From assembly GCA_900618065.1 (NCBI GenBank), contig UYIL01000003.1:372001-436000 (forward strand): 64,000 nt of DNA, written 5' to 3'. A program made the translations under genes and the position numbers. This document shows, one piece after another, positions 54,610-62,557 of this stretch (positions within the stretch are counted from its first letter, which is position 1; each line of letters opens with the position of its first letter). This DNA is from Streptococcus thermophilus (GTDB lineage Bacteria > Actinomycetota > Actinomycetes > Mycobacteriales > Mycobacteriaceae). A model generated the notes under the pieces. It did not search any database and had not been told where the DNA came from. It worked only from the letters and a program-made list of their open reading frames with translations.

Positions 54610-55902
54610 ATGTCCAACAGCTTCGATCCGTACAACCCGTTCGGTTCACAGCAACCGGACTCAACGTCGGGTGGGGCGGGCAGCTCGGGTGGATCGACCC
54701 GCCACACCGGCGGTTACGGCAACAACGCCGCTGGTGGTTCCTATGATGGCTTCGCTGATCAGCAGGGGGCTGGCCAGAACCAGTACGGCACCGGCCAGTA
54801 TGGTGCTGGGCAGTACGGTGCCGGGCAATACGGGGCAGAGCAGTATGGTGCTGGGCAGTACGGTGCCGGGCAATACGGGGCAGAGCAGTACGGTTCCGGC
54901 CAACAGTACGGCACCGATCAGTTCGGTGTGGGTCAGCAGGGTGCCGCGGCCGCCACCCCGTACGGCCAAGATCAGACCGGACAGAACCAAACTCAAGCGC
55001 TGGGGATGAACCAGGGGAACACCCTGTACGGCCCCGGTCAGCCGCAGTACGGCCCTCCGCAGCAGCCCGGTGACGGAAAACTGAATATCTTGGGCATCGT
55101 CTCGATCGCGCTGGCGGTTCTGGGTACGATTCTGTCGTTCTTCCCGGCGACGCTGGTGATGGGCTGGATCATGCTGCCCATCGCGTTCGTTGTCGGCATT
55201 ATCGGCCTGGCCATGAAGGACCTGTCGAAGGGAACGGCCATCGCTGGTGTGATTACCGCGATTGTCGGTGGACTCATCTCGCTGATCGTGTTCTTTGTGG
55301 CTGCGAGCTTCGCGAGCAACAGTGCTGCTGAAGACGCCGAGGACAATGCGCCGGTTGAAAGCGCCGACGGCGAAGCTGAATCCGGGGGCGACGCAGCCTC
55401 GGCGGGTGGCCAGTCCGCGGACAACGACGACAAAGCCAAGGACAAGGGGAAGGATAAGGGCTCTGGTGAGGGGTCCAGCCGAGAAAACCCGTTGCCGCTG
55501 GGCAGCACCGTCGCCGAGGGAGACTGGGAAGTCACGATCAATTCGGTGAACTTGGACGCCACCGAAGAGATCATGAAGGAGGAGCCGTTCAACGAGGAGC
55601 CGGAGGACGGGATGGTTTACATCATGGTCAACATGACGGCGAAGTACACGGGTGACGAGTCCCAGGGTGAGAACCCGCTTATCCCGGTGTCCTACGTGTC
55701 GCCGGGCGGTAAGACCTACGAGTCCTATGACGTTGCAATTCTCGTTCCTGACCGCTTCGAAGTTTTCACCACCTTGTACAACGGGGGCGACACGACCGGC
55801 AACATTGGTCTGTCTGTTCCGGCTGAAGATCTGGAAAATGGCACGATCGTCGTCGAGCCGGGCCTGTACAAAGGCGATAAAATCTTTTACGCCGTGAAGT
55901 AA
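54610..55902 (+). CDS. Membrane protein with QYG repeats, DUF4190 and DUF4352-like domains
   Basis: 430 residues. The first 150 are low-complexity, rich in Gly, Gln and Tyr, with [13 protein letters not shown] repeats. About residues 155-240 contain two or three membrane helices of DUF4190 type ([18 protein letters not shown] and [19 protein letters not shown]). A charged linker leads to an extracytoplasmic DUF4352-like beta domain ([13 protein letters not shown] to GDKIFYAVK). TAAGGAGG precedes the ATG. Function unknown; such proteins are common in the actinobacterial envelope. Confidence 0.8.
   Translation: MSNSFDPYNPFGSQQPDSTSGGAGSSGGSTRHTGGYGNNAAGGSYDGFADQQGAGQNQYGTGQYGAGQYGAGQYGAEQYGAGQYGAGQYGAEQYGSGQQYGTDQFGVGQQGAAAATPYGQDQTGQNQTQALGMNQGNTLYGPGQPQYGPPQQPGDGKLNILGIVSIALAVLGTILSFFPATLVMGWIMLPIAFVVGIIGLAMKDLSKGTAIAGVITAIVGGLISLIVFFVAASFASNSAAEDAEDNAPVESADGEAESGGDAASAGGQSADNDDKAKDKGKDKGSGEGSSRENPLPLGSTVAEGDWEVTINSVNLDATEEIMKEEPFNEEPEDGMVYIMVNMTAKYTGDESQGENPLIPVSYVSPGGKTYESYDVAILVPDRFEVFTTLYNGGDTTGNIGLSVPAEDLENGTIVVEPGLYKGDKIFYAVK
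54796..54885 (+). repeat. Perfect 45-bp tandem duplication in the QYG region
   Basis: 54796-54840 and 54841-54885 are identical 45-base units, each coding [15 protein letters not shown]. Flanking partial units ([14 protein letters not shown]) continue the pattern. Identity at synonymous positions indicates recent slippage, so length polymorphism between strains is likely. Confidence 0.93.
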
Positions 55903-55918
55903 CGTCGCTGAAAGAGAC

Positions 55919-55948
55919 AATGCCCAGGTAGATCACTACCTGGGCATT
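55919..55948. terminator. Bidirectional terminator
   Basis: AATGCCCAGGTAG and CTACCTGGGCATT form a perfect 13-bp stem with loop ATCA; T/A-rich flanks serve the repeat protein gene and the convergent SRPBCC gene. Confidence 0.87.
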
Positions 55949-55988
55949 TATGTTGCCTATCCTCGCCAGCGGTGTGGCCGGATATGTC

Positions 55989-56471
55989 CTAGGAAGACTT
56001 TTGAGTCGGGTTGTCGGTGCCATCGACAGCTGCCGCGAGAGCGGACAAGGACTCCTCCATGACCTCGTCGGTGAAGTTCTCTTCGGACATCTTGCGGACG
56101 TTGTCCAGCTCGATGTCGGAACGGTCGTAGGTCAAAGTGACGCGGGTGGAGTCGGAGCCCTCGGACTCGAGCTCGTAGAGCCACTTGGCGCCGACTTTGA
56201 CCTCGGCAGTGGTGTTCTCCACGTTCTTCCAGCCAATGACCTTGTTGTCCTGGAAGGCAAAGACCTCGTTGCGGGTCTGGTAGTCGCCGTCCTCTTTGGT
56301 CATGTTCATGGTGAAAGTGTCGCCGACAGCCTGGATACGGTCTCCCTGGTCGAGGGAGACGACCATGCCGGAATTGTCGGTCTCCGGGTGGCGTGCGGGG
56401 TTGGAAAGAATGTCGAAGATGTCTTTTGCGGGAGCGTCAATGAGGCGCGTTGCGGAATTCGTTTCAGTCAT
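55989..56471 (-). CDS. SRPBCC (START-like) family protein
   Basis: 160 residues from ATG at 56471 (an in-frame codon three residues earlier is possible). Pattern of the polyketide cyclase/START-like fold: SATRLIDAPAKDIFDILSNPARHPE at the N-terminus, then beta strands (DTFTMNMTKED, NEVFAFQDNKVIGW, KWLYELES) and a long C-terminal helix (SEENFTDEVMEESLSALAAAV). It should form a hydrophobic cavity for a small ligand. Ligand and role unknown. Confidence 0.78.
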   Translation of the reverse strand: MTETNSATRLIDAPAKDIFDILSNPARHPETDNSGMVVSLDQGDRIQAVGDTFTMNMTKEDGDYQTRNEVFAFQDNKVIGWKNVENTTAEVKVGAKWLYELESEGSDSTRVTLTYDRSDIELDNVRKMSEENFTDEVMEESLSALAAAVDGTDNPTQKSS

Positions 56472-56480
56472 AAGCCCCAC

Positions 56481-56931
56481 GGTACCGAAGAAAGCGGGGG
56501 TGGGGGTCTCGCTGCGGACGGGGCCAAGAACGGATGGAGTGACGACAGGGCTTGGCCGAATCCGCCAGTAGAACCACGGAGAGGGTTACTTGACCAACAA
56601 AAGGTTGACACCCTTCGGGGTGGCTCCCGTGGGGGTAATCGCTTAGCGGGGTCTCGAGTGGCGCACGTCACAAAGCGGCTGTAGTCAGTTCTGTCTTCGG
56701 TGGGGCACATGCGGCAAGCGCGCGCTCGCACTCCTGAAACCACTGTGTATCGCGGTGGGGGAGCGGGGTTGCTGGATGGGGAGGGGGAAACGTCGATAAG
56801 CGAATGTGTTCAGGCCCACGTGCAGCCACCGCGACGGGGACTGGGGGCGGGGGTGATCATAGAACTAAGAAACCGCTAAGTAGTGAGAAAGCTGCGGGGA
56901 ACCGTAAAGTTAAATCGACACTGGAGGTGCC
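56481..56931. other. Long leader region of the sdh operon
   Basis: 450 bases without a convincing gene. It includes one copy of the CTTATCGACG repeat (56791-56800, minus orientation). No good GlxR 16-mer was found; TGTGTTCAGGCCCACG (56805-56820) matches at only seven of ten half-site positions. Regulatory sites for sdhC are expected here. Confidence 0.5.
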
Positions 56932-57690
56932 ATGACTGTTCAAAATGCAGACCGCGACGCAATTCGTCACGGCAAAATTACCGAAGAGCCGCTGCGTGAG
57001 CGGCCAGGAGTACCTACCTGGGTGCTCAAGCTCATCATGGCCGTGACCGGCCTGATTTTCTTCTTGTTCGTCATCGGCCACATGGTCGGTAACCTCAAGA
57101 TCTTCATGCCGGACCACGGCAACGTGCCCGCTATCGATGAATACGGCCACTTCTTGCGCACAATCGGAAACCCCCTGTTCCCGGGCGAGTCGTTCCTGTG
57201 GATGGTTCGCATCGTGCTGCTGGCATGCCTGTTCCTGCACATCTGGGGCGCGTTCTCGCTGAACGCGCGCTCGCGCCAGTCCCGCGGTAAGTTCCGCCGC
57301 ACCAACCTGATGGGCGGAATCCAGTCCACCGCCGCACGCTGGATGCTGATCACCGGTGTGATTCTTCTGCTGTTCATCATTTTCCACCTGTTGGACATGA
57401 CGTTCGGAGAGGTCGTTGCGTCGGACGCGTTCGAATACGGCGCTGTGAAGAACAACATGCTGGCCACATTCGCGCCCGCACGCTGGCCGGTCACTTTGTT
57501 CTACGTTGTGGCGATGCTCGCGCTGTTCATGCACCTCACCCACGGTGTGTACCTGGCTGTATCCGACCTGGGCTGGCTGGGTAAGCGCGGCCACGCGATC
57601 ATGATCGTGTTGGCTTACTGGATTCCGGCGATTGTGGTGCTTGCCAACATTGCTATGCCGCTGTCCATCGCATTTGGAATCGTGCACTAG
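56932..57690 (+). CDS. sdhC: Succinate dehydrogenase cytochrome b subunit
   Basis: 252 residues with five hydrophobic helices, the single-subunit diheme type of Gram-positive bacteria. Potential heme ligand His residues lie in FVIGHMVGNLK, LFLHIWGAF, IIFHLLDM and ALFMHLTHGVY. CTGGAGGTGCC precedes the ATG. It anchors SdhAB to the membrane and passes electrons to menaquinone. Followed by sdhA 21 bases downstream. Confidence 0.93.
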   Translation: MTVQNADRDAIRHGKITEEPLRERPGVPTWVLKLIMAVTGLIFFLFVIGHMVGNLKIFMPDHGNVPAIDEYGHFLRTIGNPLFPGESFLWMVRIVLLACLFLHIWGAFSLNARSRQSRGKFRRTNLMGGIQSTAARWMLITGVILLLFIIFHLLDMTFGEVVASDAFEYGAVKNNMLATFAPARWPVTLFYVVAMLALFMHLTHGVYLAVSDLGWLGKRGHAIMIVLAYWIPAIVVLANIAMPLSIAFGIVH

Positions 57691-57711
57691 GAAACGCTGG
57701 AGGAATCTGAA

Positions 57712-59886
57712 ATGACTACTGCACATAACGCGGCGGGCGCTAACAAGCCCAAGGACCCGCAGGCTGACACCCAGAACACAGGCAAGGGCCTTGGTGAAAA
57801 CGGCGAGAAGATCGTGAAGCCCGCCAGCAAGCAGGCAACTGTCGATCGCCCGGCTGAGGCTGAGGGCGCCGGCACGACGCCGGCCGCCAAGAAAGAAGAA
57901 AATAAGGACTTCACCAACCCGGAGTCCAAGGCTAAGGGTGTGACCCCGGGTTACATCCTGGAGAACAACGAGCCCAAGGGCGTGCCGATGCGCGACATGT
58001 GGTCCTACCAGAAGGACCACATGGAGATGGTCTCCCCGCTTAACCGCCGCAAGTTCACCGTCATCGTGGTTGGCACCGGCCTGTCCGGCGGTGCGGCCGC
58101 AGCCGCACTCGGTGAGCTGGGCTACAACGTGAAGAACTTCACCTACCACGACGCACCGCGCCGCGCGCACTCCATTGCTGCTCAGGGTGGCGTGAACTCC
58201 GCCCGCGGCAAGAAGATGGACAATGACGGCGCTTACCGCCACACCAAGGACACCGTCAAGGGAGGCGACTACCGTTGCCGCGAGTCCGACTGCTGGCGTT
58301 TGGCTGTCGAGTCCGTGCGCGTCATCGACCACATGAACGCCATTGGCGCTCCATTCGCTCGCGAGTACGGCGGCGCCCTGGCTACCCGTTCCTTCGGTGG
58401 TGTCCAGGTCTCCCGCACCTACTACACCCGCGGCCAAACAGGTCAGCAGCTCCAGCTGTCCACGGCTTCTGCGCTGCAGCGCCAGATCCACCTGGGCAAC
58501 GTGGAGATCTTCACCCACAACGACCTGCTGGACTACATCATCACGGAAAAGGACGGGAAGAAGCGCTGCGAAGGCATTGTCACCCGCAACCTGATCACCG
58601 GTGAGATTGTCCCCTTCACCGGCCATGCCGTCATCCTGGCTACCGGTGGTTACGGCAACGTGTACCACAAGACGACGCTGGCGAAGAACTCCAACGCTTC
58701 GGCCATCATGCGCGCGTACGAGCACGGTGCGTACATGGCGTCGCCGGCATTCGTCCAGTTCCACCCGACGGGCCTCCCGGTCAACGCGAAGTGGCAAGCG
58801 AAGACGACGCTGATGTCTGAGTCGCTGCGTAACGACGGCCGCATTTGGGTGCCGAAGGAAGAGGGCGATGACCGCGACCCGAAGGACATTCCGGAGGAGG
58901 AGCGCGACTACTTCCTGGAGCGTCGCTACCCGGCCTTCGGTAACCTCGTGCCCCGCGACGTGGCCTCTCGTGCGATCTCCCAGGAAATCAACGCCGGCCG
59001 CGGTGTCGGTGCGCTGAACAACGCTGCGTACCTCGACTTCACCGACGCCATTGAGCGTTTGGGCAAGGACACCATCAAGGAGCGCTACTCGAACCTGTTC
59101 GAGATGTACTACGACTCCGTCGGAGATGACCCGTACGAGTCCCCGATGCTCATCGCCCCGACCGTCCACTTCACCATGGGTGGCCTGTGGACCGACTTCA
59201 ACGAAATGACCTCCGTCGACGGTCTCTTCGCTGCAGGCGAGTGCTCGTGGACCTACCACGGCGCTAACCGCCTGGGCGCGAACTCGCTGCTGTCCGCATC
59301 TGTGGACGGCTGGTTCACCCTTCCGTTCTCCATCCCGAACTTCCTGGCCGGCCACCTCAACGAGCCGGTTCTGGAGCTCGAGGCAGAAGAAGTCACCGCA
59401 GCTGTGACCCGCGCTCAGGACCTGGTCGATCGTTTGATGAACATCAACGGTGAGGAGCCCCACGGCCCGGACTTCTACCACGAGCAGCTCGGTGCCATTC
59501 TCTACGAGTCTTGCGGTGTTGCCCGCAACGTGGAGAACATGGAGAAGGGCCTGGAGCGTGTGCGCGAGCTGCGCCGCGAGTTCTGGGCCAACGTGAACAT
59601 CCCGGGTGAGGCGATGGACATGAACCAGACGTTGGAGAACGCCATCCGTGTGGCGGACTACATCAACCTGGGTGAGCTGATGATCATTGACGCTCTCGAC
59701 CGCGACGAGTCCTGCGGTGCCCACTACCGCGAGGACCACCTCTCCGAGGATGGAGAGGCAGAGCGCGACGATGAGAACTGGTGCTTCGTCTCCGCCTGGG
59801 AGCCTGCCGGCGATGAGCAGTTCATCCGCCACGCAGAACCCCTGTACTTCGACTCGATCCCGCTGATGACAAGGAACTACAAGTAA
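57712..59886 (+). CDS. sdhA: Succinate dehydrogenase flavoprotein subunit
   Basis: 724 residues; GGAGGAATCTGAA before the ATG at 57712 supports this start. FAD motif VVGTGLSGGAAAAALGELG, covalent-FAD His in RRAHSIAAQGGVN, catalytic region TGLPVNAKWQ and HGANRLGANSLL. The first about 85 residues (to PGYILENNEPK) are a low-complexity Ala/Lys/Gly/Glu extension, which makes the protein longer than the C. glutamicum enzyme as I remember it. It oxidises succinate to fumarate in the TCA cycle. Stop overlaps the sdhB start by one base. Confidence 0.94.
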   Translation: MTTAHNAAGANKPKDPQADTQNTGKGLGENGEKIVKPASKQATVDRPAEAEGAGTTPAAKKEENKDFTNPESKAKGVTPGYILENNEPKGVPMRDMWSYQKDHMEMVSPLNRRKFTVIVVGTGLSGGAAAAALGELGYNVKNFTYHDAPRRAHSIAAQGGVNSARGKKMDNDGAYRHTKDTVKGGDYRCRESDCWRLAVESVRVIDHMNAIGAPFAREYGGALATRSFGGVQVSRTYYTRGQTGQQLQLSTASALQRQIHLGNVEIFTHNDLLDYIITEKDGKKRCEGIVTRNLITGEIVPFTGHAVILATGGYGNVYHKTTLAKNSNASAIMRAYEHGAYMASPAFVQFHPTGLPVNAKWQAKTTLMSESLRNDGRIWVPKEEGDDRDPKDIPEEERDYFLERRYPAFGNLVPRDVASRAISQEINAGRGVGALNNAAYLDFTDAIERLGKDTIKERYSNLFEMYYDSVGDDPYESPMLIAPTVHFTMGGLWTDFNEMTSVDGLFAAGECSWTYHGANRLGANSLLSASVDGWFTLPFSIPNFLAGHLNEPVLELEAEEVTAAVTRAQDLVDRLMNINGEEPHGPDFYHEQLGAILYESCGVARNVENMEKGLERVRELRREFWANVNIPGEAMDMNQTLENAIRVADYINLGELMIIDALDRDESCGAHYREDHLSEDGEAERDDENWCFVSAWEPAGDEQFIRHAEPLYFDSIPLMTRNYK

Positions 59887-60635
59887 TGAAACTGACACTT
59901 GAGATCTGGCGTCAGGCCGGACCCGACACCGAGGGCGGCTTCGAGACCGTCCAGGTCGACGACGCTGTGGAGCAGATGTCCATCTTGGAGCTGCTCGACC
60001 ACGTGAACAACGCTCGCGTTGAAGCTGGCGAAGAGCCCTTCACCTTCGCCTCCGACTGCCGCGAGGGCATCTGCGGCACCTGCGGCTTGACGGTCAACGG
60101 CCGCCCGCACGGCGCCGGCCAGAACACCACGGCCTGCCTGCAGCGCCTGTTCAACTACAAAGACGGTGACACCCTGAAGATTGAGCCGTTCCGCTCGGCT
60201 GCGTTCCCGGTGATCAAGGACCTCACCGTGGACCGTTCCGCACTGGACCGTGTGATGGAGCAGGGCGGCTACGTCTCCATCCAGGCCGGTACTGCACCGG
60301 ATGCTGACACCCTGCACGTCAACCACCAGACCGCTGAGAAGGCGCTCGACTTCGCCGCTTGCATCGGTTGCGGCGCATGTGTGGCTGCCTGCCCGAACGG
60401 TGCTGCGCACCTGTTCACCGGCGCGAAGCTGAACCACCTGAAGCTCCTGCCGCTGGGCAAGGAGGAGCGCGGCAAGCGCGCCCGCCAGATGGTCGACGAG
60501 CTGGAGACCAACTTCGGCCACTGCACCCTGTTCGGCGAGTGCGCAGACGTGTGCCCGGCGGGCATCCCGCTGGAGGCCGTGGGTGCCATCAACAAGGAGC
60601 GCGCACGCGCGGCCTTCCGCGGCAAGGACGACTAA
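59886..60635 (+). CDS. sdhB: Succinate dehydrogenase iron-sulfur subunit
   Basis: 249 residues. [2Fe-2S] cluster Cys in SDCREGICGTCGLTVNG, then CIGCGACVAACPNG and HCTLFGECADVCPAG for the [4Fe-4S] and third cluster. Short form with an actinobacterial type C-terminus. The ATG overlaps the sdhA stop. It carries electrons from FAD to the cytochrome b subunit. Confidence 0.94.
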   Translation: MKLTLEIWRQAGPDTEGGFETVQVDDAVEQMSILELLDHVNNARVEAGEEPFTFASDCREGICGTCGLTVNGRPHGAGQNTTACLQRLFNYKDGDTLKIEPFRSAAFPVIKDLTVDRSALDRVMEQGGYVSIQAGTAPDADTLHVNHQTAEKALDFAACIGCGACVAACPNGAAHLFTGAKLNHLKLLPLGKEERGKRARQMVDELETNFGHCTLFGECADVCPAGIPLEAVGAINKERARAAFRGKDD

Positions 60636-60670
60636 AATAAAAGTCCCCTTCTAGAAAGAGAGACGAAACG

Positions 60671-61048
60671 ATGAGCGGACACGAAGGTCCCGCACCTGTT
60701 GCGGACATCGCCTCCGAGAGTTTCCCGGAGTACGGCCAATCCCTCCACTCGGGCTACCTTGACGGGTATGACCCGGTTTCCCTCGGCGCGCCGCACTCCT
60801 CCCTGATGAAGACCCGCACGTGGGTGGGCATGGGGTTGATGCTGGCTTCTCTGGCTGGCATGGGCACCCTGATCTACGGTGCTGGAACGTCCCTTTGGGG
60901 CCACGGCGCGAGCCCGGACATCACGAACACGCTTTTCATCGTGGGTGGGGTGTTCACGGCTGTCACGCTGATCGGCGCGATCATCGCGATCGCGACTGGC
61001 CGCAGCGACTACAAGGCCTACCGGAAGGAGACGGGCCGCAACAACTAG
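60671..61048 (+). CDS. Two-helix membrane protein downstream of sdhB
   Basis: 125 residues. Polar N-terminus of about 50 residues (ESFPEYGQSLHSGYLDGYDPV), then two helices (VGMGLMLASLAGMGTLIYGAG and TLFIVGGVFTAVTLIGAIIAIA) and a short basic tail. GAAAGAGAGACGAAACG precedes the ATG. A gene of this kind follows sdhB in C. glutamicum as well. Probably cotranscribed with sdhCAB; may be linked to the complex, but function unknown. Its terminator has been split by an IS element. Confidence 0.8.
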   Translation: MSGHEGPAPVADIASESFPEYGQSLHSGYLDGYDPVSLGAPHSSLMKTRTWVGMGLMLASLAGMGTLIYGAGTSLWGHGASPDITNTLFIVGGVFTAVTLIGAIIAIATGRSDYKAYRKETGRNN

Positions 61049-61071
61049 GCGGTCATCGTCGTTGAGCAATC

Positions 61072-61084
61072 GCCTCCCGCTTCG
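61072..61084 (+). terminator. Left half of the sdh-operon terminator, split by an IS
   Basis: GCCTCCCGC (61072-61080) plus the loop TTCG (61081-61084) end exactly at the IS junction. The pairing arm GCGGGGGGC and TTTTT lie at 62528-62541 beyond the IS. Without the IS and one TCG duplicate, the two join into a 9-bp stem, TTCGT loop and T-tract. Confidence 0.75.
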
Positions 61085-61146
61085 TGGACTGCTCCCCATT
61101 AGTTGGACTGAGAAATCAGTTACCGGCTAGTGGGGAGTAGTTTTCA

Positions 61147-61629
61147 TTGAGAGCACGAAGTTCGCTGAGTGAGCATCAGCGCGAGCAGTTGGTTGAACTA
61201 TTTGAACAAGGCATGGGCTATAAAGCCGCTGCCAATGCTCTTGGTGTCTCCAGATACGCCGTCCGTATGCTCTGTCGTCGGTTTAAGTTGCATGGCAGGC
61301 TATGTCTTGTGGAGAAACCGAACAATCAGCGCTACTCCTTCGAAGCGAAGAAGGAAGTTGTAGAACGCTCTCTTGCGGGTGAGTCGAGAATGGATCTTGC
61401 ACGAGAGTTCAATCTTTCATCCGACCAACTCGTCAAGGACTGGGTGATTAAGTGGCGCAAAGGCGGCGACGAGGCTCTGCGCCCGAAGCCGAAGGGCAGG
61501 CCCAAAGGCTCGGTCGCACCGAAGCCGCTGTCGGAGGAAGAGAAGCTGCGTCGCCAGATTGCACGGTTGGAAGCGGAAAATGCATATCTAAAAAAATTGC
61601 GGGACTTGAGGAACCAGGGACGCGCCTGA
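61147..61629 (+). CDS. IS3-family OrfA
   Basis: 160 residues from the TTG at 61147. It has a helix-turn-helix (AAANALGVSRYAVRMLCRRF), a second DNA-binding helix set (RMDLAREFNLSSDQLVKDW) and a leucine-zipper-like end (EEEKLRRQIARLEAENAYLKKL). The slippery A7 at 61590-61596 near its 3-prime end allows a -1 shift into orfB to give the OrfAB transposase. The zipper mediates transposase multimers in the family. Confidence 0.9.
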   Translation: MRARSSLSEHQREQLVELFEQGMGYKAAANALGVSRYAVRMLCRRFKLHGRLCLVEKPNNQRYSFEAKKEVVERSLAGESRMDLAREFNLSSDQLVKDWVIKWRKGGDEALRPKPKGRPKGSVAPKPLSEEEKLRRQIARLEAENAYLKKLRDLRNQGRA

Positions 61630-62489
61630 AAGTCCAGGCGATTGTCATCCTCAAGTCACAGCATCGTCTGGAATACCTTTTGGATGCGGCGGGCATGCCG
61701 AGATCGACGTTCTTCTACCACCAGAAACGACTCAGCGAGCCGGATAAGCACGCTGCGCTCAAAGACGCGATCCGGGAAAGCTTCAAGCGTAACAAGCATC
61801 GCTACGGCTACCGACGAGTACTACTTGACCTGCGCAACCAGGGGTGGGTGGTCAACCACAAGCTCGTCTACAAACTCATGTGCGAGATGGGGCTTCGAGC
61901 CAAGGTCCGCCAGCGCAGGCCGTACGTTTCCTACAGCCGGACGGTCAGCCACATTGCCGACAACACACTTGACCGCAAGTTCACCCCAGATAAGCCAAAT
62001 GCCGTCTTTGTCAGCGACGTCACCGAGTTCAGGGTCGCAGGCCGCAAGGTCTACCTGTCACCGGTGATGGATCTGTTTGACCGTTCAATCGTCGCCCACA
62101 CCGTGGCCACATCGCCGTCGACAGCGTTGACCGCCGATTCTTTAACGAAGACGATTAAAAACTGTGCGCCTGAACCTGGGTGGATGATGCACACCGATCA
62201 AGGTTTCCAGTACCAGCACTCGTCCTGGCGCAACCTCATTCATGACAACGGTGGTGTTCAGTCGATGTCGCGTAAAGCCAACTGTTACGACAACGCGGTC
62301 ATGGAGAATTTCTTCGGGCACTTGAAAACCGAGATGTACCACGGGGAAGTCTTCGACACCGTCGCAGAGTTCAACCAGACGATTGACGAGTACATCCAGT
62401 GGTACAACACCGAACGCATCCAACAACGACTCAAGGGCCTGACCCCGATGCAATATCGGAATCAGACCCTTGAAGCCCTAACCGCCTAG
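61590..62489 (+). CDS. IS3-family OrfB (DDE integrase domain), expressed by -1 frameshift
   Basis: Read in the -1 frame after CTA-AAA-AAA-T; about 299 residues from the slip to the stop. HTH_21-like region with MPRSTFFYHQKR and KHRYGYRRVLLDL, then an RNase-H-like DDE domain: FVSDVTEF (Asp), MMHTDQGFQY (Asp) and NAVMENFFGHLKTE (Glu). Start placed at the slippery site since the natural product is the OrfAB fusion. Confidence 0.9.
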   Translation, partial: KKIAGLEEPGTRLKVQAIVILKSQHRLEYLLDAAGMPRSTFFYHQKRLSEPDKHAALKDAIRESFKRNKHRYGYRRVLLDLRNQGWVVNHKLVYKLMCEMGLRAKVRQRRPYVSYSRTVSHIADNTLDRKFTPDKPNAVFVSDVTEFRVAGRKVYLSPVMDLFDRSIVAHTVATSPSTALTADSLTKTIKNCAPEPGWMMHTDQGFQYQHSSWRNLIHDNGGVQSMSRKANCYDNAVMENFFGHLKTEMYHGEVFDTVAEFNQTIDEYIQWYNTERIQQRLKGLTPMQYRNQTLEALTA

Positions 62490-62545
62490 AATTAAACCAG
62501 TCCAACTTTCGGGGGCTAGTTCATCGTGCGGGGGGCTTTTTGCGC

Positions 62546-62551
62546 TTTAAT
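62546..62551 (+). promoter_or_regulatory. -10 candidate for a leaderless DUF445 transcript
   Basis: TTTAAT lies six bases before the ATG at 62558, and no ribosome-binding site is present. The IS right end (62523) falls at the place of the -35 element, so the insertion may have changed this promoter. Confidence 0.35.
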
Positions 62552-62557
62552 CAACTC

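Larger units (their letters stand above)
61085..62523 (+). mobile_element. IS3-family insertion sequence (IS150 group-like)
   Basis: 1439 bp. The terminal inverted repeats are imperfect: left TGGACTGCTCCCC...AGTTGGACTG and right TGAACTAGCCCCC...AGTTGGACTG (read inward), 19 of 26 bases equal. TCG at 61082-61084 and 62524-62526 is a 3-bp target duplication, typical of the family. It contains orfA and orfB in the -1 frame with an A7 slippery stretch. All parts look intact, so it is probably active. Confidence 0.92.

Noticed and set aside
56857..59898. 1013-codon open frame on the minus strand opposite sdhC/sdhA
   Set aside because: It mirrors two unmistakable genes, its composition (Val, Arg, His, Leu runs) is that of a high-GC antisense frame, and no family motif is visible.
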